Positions 1 through 5,624 of a DNA stretch of 11,894 nucleotides are shown in pieces. Location of the stretch: positions 1 to 11,894 of the forward strand of contig JAGCYR010000128.1 of the NCBI GenBank assembly GCA_017960705.1, given 5' to 3'. The notes below the pieces were generated by a model. It had not been told where the DNA came from. It saw only the letters and a program-made list of their open reading frames with translations, and did not search any database. The position numbers and the translations under genes are program-made. Position 1 is the first letter of the stretch, and each line of letters starts with the position of its first letter. Source of the DNA: Clostridia bacterium. GTDB lineage: Bacteria > Bacillota > Clostridia > Oscillospirales > CAG-272.

Positions 1-414
1 CATCGCCGCGATCTCGGGAGAGCAGTCGTGGTCGACGGAGAGCACCGTCAGCGAGATGTTGACGTCGTTTCTCAGATCCTTCGGGAAGAGGGGTCTGATC
101 GGACGGTCGATGACGCGGGAGGTTAGCACCGCCTTCTCGGAAGGTTTGCCCTCGCGCTTCAGATACCCGCCGGGGATCTTCCCGACCGAGTACATCTTCT
201 CGTTGAAATCGACCGACAGCGGCAGGACATCGATCCCGTCGCGGGGGGCCGCCGACGCGGTGGCGCAGGCGAGGATCGCCGTGTCGCCGTAGCGGACCAG
301 GCAGGAACCGTTCGCCAGCCCCGCCAGTTTGCCCGTCTCGACGACGAGCGGTCTGCCGGCAAAGTTGTAGCGGTAGACCCGGTAGTTGTCAAAGGACTTT
401 GCACTTGACTTCAT
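1..414 (-). CDS. pnp: Polyribonucleotide nucleotidyltransferase (PNPase), N-terminal part, cut by window edge
   Basis: PNPase degrades RNA 3' to 5' by phosphorolysis and works in mRNA turnover in the cytoplasm. Only the first 138 residues are present, covering most of the first RNase PH domain; the two catalytic-core domains and the KH/S1 RNA-binding tail lie beyond the left edge. Family-typical segments are visible: GRPLVVETGKLAGLANGS near residues 20-37, RYGDTAIL, then VDFNEKMYSVGKIPGGYLKR and EGKPSEKAVLTSRVIDRPIR, followed by PLFPKDLRNDV. The start is the ATG at 414-412, preceded by GAACAGGAG with 8 nt spacing. It lies downstream of rpsO on the same strand, the conserved rpsO-pnp order. 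The leader before this gene has hairpins that could control its translation (see 423-508). Identity is secure from the sequence. Confidence 0.97.
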   Translation of the reverse strand, partial: MKSSAKSFDNYRVYRYNFAGRPLVVETGKLAGLANGSCLVRYGDTAILACATASAAPRDGIDVLPLSVDFNEKMYSVGKIPGGYLKREGKPSEKAVLTSRVIDRPIRPLFPKDLRNDVNISLTVLSVDHDCSPEIAAM

Positions 415-422
415 TTTGTTTT

Positions 423-508
423 CTCCTGTTCTTTTTTATTTGTTCCCGGACAGGAGGACATAGCACTTAAACAGTTTCCGAAACTCTTCGACTCCTGTTT
501 AACTGCTA
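423..508 (-). promoter_or_regulatory. Structured pnp leader: long hairpin plus possible Shine-Dalgarno-masking stem
   Basis: Read on the minus strand, TAGCA-G-TTAAACAG (508-495) pairs with CTGTTTAA-G-TGCTA (474-461): 13 pairs interrupted by one mismatch, with a small inner stem CGAA/TTCG. Just after it, CTCCTGT (456-450) is fully complementary to ACAGGAG (429-423), which is the pnp Shine-Dalgarno. A second ACAGGAG (498-492) sits in the upstream hairpin, so the CTCCTGT segment could pair with either copy. Known background: E. coli pnp has a leader hairpin in the rpsO-pnp spacer through which PNPase represses itself with RNase III. A comparable control here is inference from base pairing only. 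Confidence 0.55.
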
Positions 509-544
509 CCTCCGCCGACCCGGAAAAACCCTTTACCGAGAAAC

Positions 545-571
545 GTGGAAAACGGCGGCGCCGCTTTCCAC
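545..571 (-). terminator. GC-rich imperfect hairpin after rpsO (processing site or weak attenuator)
   Basis: GTGGAAA (545-551) pairs with TTTCCAC (565-571) and the inside holds the palindrome GCGGCGCCGC (555-564). It starts 30 nt after the rpsO stop codon. On the minus strand the next bases are GTTTCTCGG, not a proper U-run, so a classical intrinsic terminator is doubtful. A hairpin limiting read-through into pnp or protecting the rpsO 3' end fits equally well. Confidence 0.4.
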
Positions 572-601
572 ATTTCGTCCTTTTCGCGGACAGCGCTCCG
601 A

Positions 602-865
602 TTACTTACGGAGACCGAGTTTTGCGACGATGGCGCGATACCGGTTAATGTCCTTCTTCGCGAGGTACGCGAGGAGGCTCTTTCTGTGACCGACCATCTT
701 GAGCAGACCTCTCTGGGAATGGAAGTCCTTCGGATTCTGCTTCATGTGCTCGGTCAGGGTGTTGATCCGGCTGGTCAGAAGCGCGATCTGGACCTCGGGA
801 GAACCGGTGTCGTATTCGCCGGTCTTGTTCTCCGCAATGATCTGCTGCTTGAGTTCCTTGTCCAT
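602..865 (-). CDS. rpsO: 30S ribosomal protein S15
   Basis: S15 is a primary 16S rRNA-binding protein of the small subunit platform. The 87-residue product has the usual family length and its landmarks: TGSPEVQIALLTSRINTLTEH near residues 20-40, a short loop with HSQRGLLKMVGHRKSLLAYL near 49-68, and the basic C-terminal end YRAIVAKLGLRK. The common HHSRRGLL loop reads FHSQRGLL here, a mild variant. The ATG at 865 follows GAAAGGTG. The gene has its own promoter (979-1007) and a leader of about 100 nt, and is followed by pnp. It may also receive read-through from pgsA upstream, since no convincing terminator separates them. Confidence 0.97.
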   Translation of the reverse strand: MDKELKQQIIAENKTGEYDTGSPEVQIALLTSRINTLTEHMKQNPKDFHSQRGLLKMVGHRKSLLAYLAKKDINRYRAIVAKLGLRK

Positions 866-972
866 TGTTTTTCACCTTTCTTGTTTATTTGTCCCGTACC
901 TCAGGGATCGGCGGGTGAAGCGGCGCCGGTATACGGCGCCCGTTATCCGAAAGCCGGGGAACGGGTCATACG
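866..972 (-). promoter_or_regulatory. Structured rpsO 5' leader, candidate S15 autoregulatory RNA
   Basis: The predicted transcript start is near 972, leaving about 107 nt before the rpsO start. The leader contains a perfect 7-bp stem, GGCGCCG (922-928) with CGGCGCC (934-940), and an overlapping alternative stem, CCCGTT (939-944) with AACGGG (960-965), that encloses CCG/CGG. The two helices compete for bases 939-940, so they could be alternative states. S15 represses its own mRNA through several unrelated leader structures in different bacteria, which makes this a reasonable candidate. No known class was recognised here. Confidence 0.4.
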
Positions 973-978
973 CAGACT

Positions 979-1007
979 ATTCTATCACGTTTTCTTCCAT
1001 TTGTAAA
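979..1007 (-). promoter_or_regulatory. Sigma-70-type promoter of rpsO-pnp
   Basis: On the minus strand the -35 box is TTTACA (1007-1002) and the -10 box is TAGAAT (984-979), separated by exactly 17 bp. Each matches consensus at five of six positions. The AT-rich stretch just upstream (about 1008-1035) could act as an UP element, as expected for a ribosomal protein gene. Transcription would start near 972. Confidence 0.8.
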
Positions 1008-1053
1008 GAGGGAAAATAAAAGTTTTTCGGTTTTTTCGGTCGAAAAGACGGTT

Positions 1054-1671
1054 TTACGCCTTCCCCGAAACGTAGGGCCAGAGCGAAACGAGGTAGCTGA
1101 TCCCCGAACCGACTGTGGTGAACGCCATGATCCCGAGAAAGACGTAGGCGAGGATGTGGGTCGCCCCGAACGAGCCGAACGCCGGTTCCATCAGGATCAC
1201 GACCACGGCGACCATCTGGCTGACCGTCTTGATCTTTCCCCACCAGGACGCGGGGACCACCACGCCGCGGCTCGCCACGACCAGGCGCAGAGAGGTCACG
1301 CCGAGCTCGCGGAGCATCACGACGGCGGCGACCCAGACGGCGATCCAGCGGATATCTCCGTAAAGGGGCGCGGTCAGGATGACCAGCAGGGCGCAGAAGA
1401 TCATAAACTTGTCGGCGAGGGGATCGAGGAACTTGCCGAAATCGGTGATGAGGTTGTACTTCCTGGCGATCTTGCCGTCCAGCATATCGGTAAACGACGT
1501 GAGGATGAAGATCAGGGTCGGAACGAGGCAGCAGACGAGGGTGGTGATCCCGTCGATCTTCGGCAGATAGAACGCCGCCGCCATAAAGACGGGGACCAGC
1601 GCCATCCGGAGAAGCGACAGGAGGTTCGGTACGTTCCAGATCTTAACGGGGGGTTTTTGCGTTTCGTTCAT
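1054..1671 (-). CDS. pgsA: CDP-diacylglycerol--glycerol-3-phosphate 3-phosphatidyltransferase
   Basis: This membrane enzyme joins CDP-diacylglycerol and glycerol-3-phosphate to phosphatidylglycerophosphate, the committed step to phosphatidylglycerol and cardiolipin. The 205-residue protein carries the complete CDP-alcohol phosphotransferase signature D-x2-D-G-x2-A-R-x8-G-x3-D-x3-D: D62, D65, G66, A69-R70, G79, D83 and D87. The N-terminal WNVPNLLSLLRM segment is typical of PgsA. Several hydrophobic helices follow (about 24-36, 44-60, 90-104, 108-120, 149-162 and 170-195). The ATG at 1671 follows AGAAAGGAC, and rimO ends only 30 bp upstream, so the two are probably cotranscribed. This rimO-pgsA pairing occurs in many Firmicutes. 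Confidence 0.95.
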   Translation of the reverse strand: MNETQKPPVKIWNVPNLLSLLRMALVPVFMAAAFYLPKIDGITTLVCCLVPTLIFILTSFTDMLDGKIARKYNLITDFGKFLDPLADKFMIFCALLVILTAPLYGDIRWIAVWVAAVVMLRELGVTSLRLVVASRGVVVPASWWGKIKTVSQMVAVVVILMEPAFGSFGATHILAYVFLGIMAFTTVGSGISYLVSLWPYVSGKA

Positions 1672-1701
1672 GATTTTGTCCTTTCTCTTGCAAAAAACGG
1701 T

Positions 1702-3048
1702 TCAGCGTTTCGGTTTGTTCAACTTGGTGACGCACTCGCCGACGAGATCGTAGTCGAGGGCGTCGGTGATCTTCACCTCGACGAATTTCCCGGCGGGGAC
1801 GCGGACGGGCGACGAGAAATAGACCTTGCCGTCGATGTCGGGGGCGTCGGCTTCGCTCCGTCCGTAGTGGGTCCCCGCCACGACGTCGTAACCCTCGCAG
1901 AGGACGGTCACGGTCGAGCCGATCTTCGCCCTCTGGAGTTCGGCGCTGATCTCAAGCTGGGTCTGCATCAGGATATCGTAGCGGTCCTGTTTGACCTGCT
2001 CGTCTACCTGATCGGGGAAATCCGCCGCCGGAGTTCCCTCCTCCTGCGAGTACGGAAACGCGCCGAAGCGGTCGAACTTCGCCTCCTTGATGAAGGCGCA
2101 GAGTTCCGCAAAGTCCTCGTCGGTCTCGCCCGGGAAGCCGACGATGGCGGTGGTGCGTACCGTGACGCCGGGGATCGACTTCCGCACCCGTGCCACCGCG
2201 TCGCGGATCAGGGCGGCGTTGCCGTGGCGGTTCATCGCGGTCAAAATCTTGTCCGAGATATGTTGGATGGGGAGATCCATGTATTTGAGCAGACGCGGAT
2301 TGTCCCGCATCTCGGCGATCAACTCGTCGGTGATCTTGTCGGGATAGCAGTAGAGCAGACGGATCCACGGGATCTTGGTTTCACGCGTGATCGCGCGTAC
2401 CAGATCCGCGAGCGCGTACCGTCCGTAGAGGTCCAGCCCGTAGCGCGAGGTGTCCTGCGCGATCAGGTTGAGTTCCTTGACCCCGACCGCCTCCAGGTCC
2501 TTCGCCTCGGCGACGATCTCCTCGATTTTGCGGGAGCGCAGCCGTCCGCGGATCGACGGGATGGCGCAGTAGGTGCAGCGGTTGTCGCAGCCCTCCGCGA
2601 TCTTGAGATACGCGGTGTATTCGGGGGTGGTGACCAGCCGCTCGCCCCCGAGCGGAGCCGATTCCTTATCTTTGAACGAGGAGAACTTTTCGCCCGCCTC
2701 GACCGCCTTGATCGCGGTCACGATCTCGTCGTAGCTGCCGGTGCCGAGCACGGCGTCGACCTCGGGCATCTCCTCGGACACCTGTTCGCGGTAGCGCTCG
2801 GCGAGGCATCCGGTCACGACGATCCCCTTTAACTTTCCGTTGGTTTTCAGCCACGCGACGTCGAGGATGTTCTCGATCGACTCCTGCTTGGCGCTCTCGA
2901 TGAAGCCGCAGGTGTTGACGACGACGATATCCGCCTGCGTTTCGTCGGGGACGATCGCATAGCCCGCGTCGGCGAGTTTTTTCAGCATGACCTCGGTGTC
3001 GATCAGGTTTTTCGAACAGCCGAGCGAAACGAATCCGATTTTGGTCAT
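1702..3048 (-). CDS. rimO: Ribosomal protein S12 methylthiotransferase (radical SAM)
   Basis: RimO adds a methylthio group to an aspartate of ribosomal protein S12 using two 4Fe-4S clusters and S-adenosylmethionine. The 448-residue product has the family layout. The N-terminal UPF0004 domain has cysteines C11 (in SLGCSKNLIDTE), C47 (NTCGFI) and C81 (TGCLAERY). The radical SAM domain has C154-x3-C158-x2-C161 in EGCDNRCTYCAIP. A C-terminal TRAM domain spans roughly residues 380-445. The opening SLGCSKNLIDTE favours RimO over MiaB. The open frame continues upstream of 3048, but the ATG there is preceded by AAGGAAAG and the extension would run back into the membrane-protein gene, so 3048 is the start. 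It lies 20 bp after that gene and 30 bp before pgsA. Confidence 0.95.
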   Translation of the reverse strand: MTKIGFVSLGCSKNLIDTEVMLKKLADAGYAIVPDETQADIVVVNTCGFIESAKQESIENILDVAWLKTNGKLKGIVVTGCLAERYREQVSEEMPEVDAVLGTGSYDEIVTAIKAVEAGEKFSSFKDKESAPLGGERLVTTPEYTAYLKIAEGCDNRCTYCAIPSIRGRLRSRKIEEIVAEAKDLEAVGVKELNLIAQDTSRYGLDLYGRYALADLVRAITRETKIPWIRLLYCYPDKITDELIAEMRDNPRLLKYMDLPIQHISDKILTAMNRHGNAALIRDAVARVRKSIPGVTVRTTAIVGFPGETDEDFAELCAFIKEAKFDRFGAFPYSQEEGTPAADFPDQVDEQVKQDRYDILMQTQLEISAELQRAKIGSTVTVLCEGYDVVAGTHYGRSEADAPDIDGKVYFSSPVRVPAGKFVEVKITDALDYDLVGECVTKLNKPKR

Positions 3049-3068
3049 ATTCTTTCCTTTTCTTTCGG

Positions 3069-3587
3069 TTATCGGAACAAGCGGCGGAAGCGCGACCGGT
3101 ACTTGACGCACCAGAGGATGATCAGCCGCGTGAGCAGAAAATCGTAGAGGATGAAAACCGCCTCCCAGAGGACCACCGCCGCGATCTTCAGCCACAGAGC
3201 GGAGGGGACCTCAAGCCCGAAGAACTTGAGCCCGAGCCACGCGGCAAAGGCGGCGAGCGCGTTGCCGACGAGCAGTTTCAGAAGAAAGGAGGGCAGTCGC
3301 GGGAGCCGTTCGAGCCAGTATTTTAAGATCGGCCAGATCCCGCCGAACAGAACGTACTCGACCGAAACGAAACGCCCCGGGAGCAGAAGGAACGAAAGCA
3401 CCGACACCGAAACGTAGAGTAGCCACGGCCACGCGCCCCGGCATTCGATCACGACCAGAACGACGAAAATCGAGGCGACCATCACCGCCGCGAGGTCGGT
3501 CACGTCAAAGAGACTGCCGAGAAAGAGGAGCAGGACCGAGAGCGCGGCGAGCACCGCCGAGAGGGTCAGCGCGCGGACCGGTTTCAT
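3069..3587 (-). CDS. Small polytopic membrane protein of unknown function
   Basis: The 172-residue product is almost entirely hydrophobic, with five or six predicted membrane helices at about 5-25, 33-49, 54-69, 74-88, 98-120 and 130-156, and it ends in a basic tail (KYRSRFRRLFR). The ATG at 3587 overlaps the stop of the DnaJ-domain gene as ATGA, indicating translational coupling. An upstream in-frame ATG at 3659 would lie deep inside that gene and is less likely. I recognise the general look of proteins beside DnaJ-domain and DUF5685 genes in Clostridia, sometimes labelled ECF-transporter S-component-like. No substrate-binding motif is visible, so no function is assigned. Confidence 0.8.
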   Translation of the reverse strand: MKPVRALTLSAVLAALSVLLLFLGSLFDVTDLAAVMVASIFVVLVVIECRGAWPWLLYVSVSVLSFLLLPGRFVSVEYVLFGGIWPILKYWLERLPRLPSFLLKLLVGNALAAFAAWLGLKFFGLEVPSALWLKIAAVVLWEAVFILYDFLLTRLIILWCVKYRSRFRRLFR

Positions 3588-4231
3588 CTGCAGCCCCCGC
3601 AGAGGTTGCAGAGCAGATTGGCAAGACAGAGCGTGGTGCAGAAGTCGGCGTCGCAGCATCCCGCGCTCTCGCGGCGGTAGGCGCCCTCGTTATAGTAGGT
3701 GCTGCCGTAGCCCGACGCGGAACGGTTGAACATCTCTTTCGCCTGCTGGTATTCCCCGTTCTCCGGGTCCATTTCACACGCGGTCTCCAGTTCGCGCATC
3801 GCGTCGTTCATCCAGCCGCGGTGCATCAGCACGACGCTCTTCAGAAAGTGCCATTCGGCGCTCCGCTCGTTCTCGGGGATGCGCGAGAGGATGCCGTCAG
3901 CGGCGGCGGCGCGGCGGGAATTGAGATAGCGGCGCGCTTCGCAGTAGGCGGCGTAGTGCGGATCGTTCGGGTCGCCCCCGGTCCTGCCGTTGGACCCGGC
4001 GTTCGAACGGGTCTTGTTCCCGCCGTTCACTTTGGCGTTGATGCGCTCTTCCTTGATCGCGTCGTACGCCTCGTTGATCTCCTTCATCTTCTCAGTCGCA
4101 AGATCAGCGAGGGGATTGTCGGCGGAATAGTTGTCCGGGTGGTACTTTCGCGCCAGATTGCGGTACGCCTCCTTGACCTCCTCGTCGGTGGCGGAGGGCG
4201 GTATACCGAGTACTTCGTAGGGGTTCTTCAT
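3584..4231 (-). CDS. DnaJ-domain protein with helical repeat region and Cys-rich C-terminus
   Basis: The 215-residue protein begins with a complete J domain (about residues 2-65: NPYEVLGIPPSATDEEVKEA, HPD at 31-33, then EKMKEINEAYDAIKEE), so it should stimulate an Hsp70/DnaK partner. A low-complexity Gly/Asn/Arg linker follows (about 70-90), then a TPR-like helical region (about 95-170, including AEWHFLKSVVLMHRGWMNDA). The end is short and cysteine-rich, with seven cysteines in the last 25 residues. It is not canonical DnaJ: the zinc-finger region and the client-binding C-terminal domains are absent. The start at 4231 has an excellent GGAGGTGA site and overlaps the upstream stop as ATGA; its own stop overlaps the next start the same way. 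The three genes are probably one functional unit. Confidence 0.9.
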   Translation of the reverse strand: MKNPYEVLGIPPSATDEEVKEAYRNLARKYHPDNYSADNPLADLATEKMKEINEAYDAIKEERINAKVNGGNKTRSNAGSNGRTGGDPNDPHYAAYCEARRYLNSRRAAAADGILSRIPENERSAEWHFLKSVVLMHRGWMNDAMRELETACEMDPENGEYQQAKEMFNRSASGYGSTYYNEGAYRRESAGCCDADFCTTLCLANLLCNLCGGCR

Positions 4232-5118
4232 TCGGTTTCACCTCCCGACTTGGCGTCGGGATCCCTTTCTTGCGTCGGGTCTGCCGTAAGGTACGCGATA
4301 CGGCGCACAAGACCGATATAGAGAATATTGTCGGTGATCTCGGAGAGGTCGCCGCGTTTCGGGGGAAGCAGGGCGACGGCGCGTTCGAGAGCCGTGAGTT
4401 CCAAAACCAGCGAGGTGTGGAGGGCGTTTTTCTCCTCCGGGGTCAGGTCGCGCCCGCCGTACGAAACGACGAGAGGGTTATAGTTCCCGCGGCGCCGGTC
4501 GTCGTCGTAATCCTCGGCGGCGTCGGCAACGTAGATGAAGCGTCCGGTATGCCGTCCGATCTCAAAGAGAACGCGGGCGTCGGCGCCGTCAAGCCCGTAC
4601 GCAAACGCCGCGCCGAGCAGCGAACCGAAGGTCTCCGCGGCGGCGTCGCAGGAAGGGTTATTCTCCCGTTCGAGTGCGTCGAGCGAGTCAAGGCACCGTC
4701 TGAACTCGGCATCGAGGTCGGGGAGGTTCGCCCTTCGCTTCGCGCGCCGGAAGATCGGGAGCAACAGACGCGCGCGGAGCCGCTTTTTCGCGCCACGATC
4801 GCGGAGGTCGTCGCGGAGCTGATCGTAAGTCAGCAGCGCCGAGATACGGGCGGCGAGCTTGCCGATCTCCCCCGCGTCGGTCATGGGACGGCGGCGGAAG
4901 GGGTGGGCGATACAGCGGCGCGGGGTCGCCTTCGGGGTTTCGTTTGCAATCCGTAGACGGCAGATCAGAAAGAAGACGAAATCGTAGCTCAAGGAGAGCG
5001 TGGAGAGCCGACCGACGGTCTTTTTCCTCGTCCGGCAGAGCCCGCAGTAGAGAGCGCGGTAGGTCGCCTCCTCGCGGACGCGGAGTTCAGGGAGATACGG
5101 TTTCACGTAACCGAACAC
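4228..5118 (-). CDS. DUF5685 family protein
   Basis: The product has family features I recognise: an opening FGYVKPYLPELRVREEATYR, a YCGLC motif (C25, C28), the LSLSYDFVF segment, and NPSCDAAAETFGSLLGAAF in the middle. I chose the GTG at 5118 (296 residues). It is preceded by AAAGGGGG at 7 nt, and relatives start at this FGYVKP. The in-frame ATG at 5148 coincides with the predicted transcript start and has no leader or ribosome binding site. The biochemical function is unknown. Two acidic segments, YDQLRDDLRD (98-107) and DAAEDYDDD (199-207), resemble aspartate-rich metal-binding motifs of isoprenoid synthases; this is a weak resemblance, not an assignment. It is the first gene of the leftward operon. 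Confidence 0.85.
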   Translation of the reverse strand: MFGYVKPYLPELRVREEATYRALYCGLCRTRKKTVGRLSTLSLSYDFVFFLICRLRIANETPKATPRRCIAHPFRRRPMTDAGEIGKLAARISALLTYDQLRDDLRDRGAKKRLRARLLLPIFRRAKRRANLPDLDAEFRRCLDSLDALERENNPSCDAAAETFGSLLGAAFAYGLDGADARVLFEIGRHTGRFIYVADAAEDYDDDRRRGNYNPLVVSYGGRDLTPEEKNALHTSLVLELTALERAVALLPPKRGDLSEITDNILYIGLVRRIAYLTADPTQERDPDAKSGGETE

Positions 5119-5154
5119 GCCGCCGCCCCCTTTCCAATACTTCTTCATTATAGT

Positions 5155-5183
5155 ATTATACAGGATAACGGAGAGAAAATCAA
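5155..5183 (-). promoter_or_regulatory. Sigma-70-type promoter of the DUF5685-dnaJ-like-rimO-pgsA operon
   Basis: On the minus strand, TTGATT (5183-5178) and a perfect TATAAT (5160-5155) are separated by 17 bp. A second TATAAT overlaps it downstream (5152-5147). Initiation would fall at about 5148, which supports the GTG start at 5118 for the first gene. No other promoter is obvious before pgsA, so five genes probably share it. Confidence 0.85.
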
Positions 5184-5238
5184 GAGATTAGCGGCGCGCC
5201 GCAGGAAAAAGAATAGAACGGCGGGGAAAAGAAGGCGC

Positions 5239-5363
5239 GCACGCGAGATATCCTGCGGATGCGATATGCCTGCGGCGCGATATGTCCAAGGACGCGATAT
5301 AAGACCGCCTTCGGCGCTTGCGATATGCCGCGCGCGGGGCGCGGCGTGAAGGGGGACGGGGGA
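5239..5363 (+). repeat. 125-bp direct repeat, copy 1
   Basis: This block matches 5658-5782 at a fixed offset of 419 bp with two mismatches by eye (G/A at 5338 versus 5757, and G/A at 5355 versus 5774), about 98% identity over 125 bp. It comprises five palindromes, their GCGATAT linkers and the following G-rich segment. Such identity suggests a recent duplication or gene conversion. Recombination between the copies would remove 419 bp. Confidence 0.9.
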
Positions 5364-5447
5364 CGTGCGCTGCGCGCAATGACGTGTTGCTGCGCAACGT
5401 GATGTGCGCTTCACGCGTGATGTGCCGCGCGGAGCGCGGCGTGATGG
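5239..5447 (+). repeat. Palindrome/linker array A
   Basis: Nine short palindromes of different sequence are separated by a 7-base linker. The first five are ATCCTGCGGAT (5250), GCCTGCGGC (5268), GTCCAAGGAC (5284), a 19-nt CGCC-TTC-GGCG hairpin (5301) and a GCCGCGC/GCGCGGC hairpin (5327), joined by GCGATAT. After a G-rich gap come GCGCTGCGCGC (5367), GTTGCTGCGCAAC (5386), an imperfect GCGCTTCACGC (5406) and a GCCGCGC-GGA-GCGCGGC hairpin (5424), joined by ATGACGT or GTGATGT. The left end starts inside a palindrome, since only GCAC of the GTGCTTCGCAC seen in array B remains. Open frames through it on either strand are artefacts of the repeat. Confidence 0.85.
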
Positions 5448-5478
5448 ATACGAAACCCGCCGCCGCGGCGTTCCAAGT

Positions 5479-5614
5479 CTTCCCCTTGAGGGGAAGATGT
5501 TGAGCGAAGCGAGACAAATGAGGTGGAGTCGGGATTCTTCAGCGGTTATATCCGTCTGATTTGCAGGGGAACACCTCATCCGGCGCAAGCGCCACCTTCC
5601 CCTCGAGGGGAAGG
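5479..5614. repeat. Inverted pair of a second small palindromic repeat
   Basis: The right element (5572-5614) reads CACCTCAT, then the hairpin GGCGCAAGCGCC (5582-5593), then the perfect 20-bp palindrome CCTTCCCCTCGAGGGGAAGG (5595-5614). The left element (5479-5525) is the same design in the opposite orientation: CTTCCCCTTGAGGGGAAG (5479-5496), a degenerate middle hairpin, and ATGAGGTG (5518-5525), the reverse complement of CACCTCAT. About 46 bp lie between them. I recall very similar CACCTCAT/CTTCCCCT elements scattered through gut Clostridia genomes; that is memory, not a search. It lies between arrays A and B. Confidence 0.75.
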
Positions 5615-5624
5615 CAAGGTACGG

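Noticed and set aside
1021..1053. Terminator after pgsA
   Set aside because: Only a 5-bp TTTTC/GAAAA stem is present, with no clear GC-rich hairpin and T-run. Read-through into rpsO remains possible.
1156..2832. Long open frame on the plus strand opposite rimO and pgsA (558 codons)
   Set aside because: It is fully antisense to two confidently identified genes, and the product is rich in Asp, Arg, Gly and Val with no domain. It is a shadow of GC-biased codons.
3049..3195. N-terminal extension of rimO by 49 residues
   Set aside because: It would overlap the membrane-protein gene in another frame, whereas the ATG at 3048 has its own ribosome binding site and starts at the conserved SLGCSKN region.
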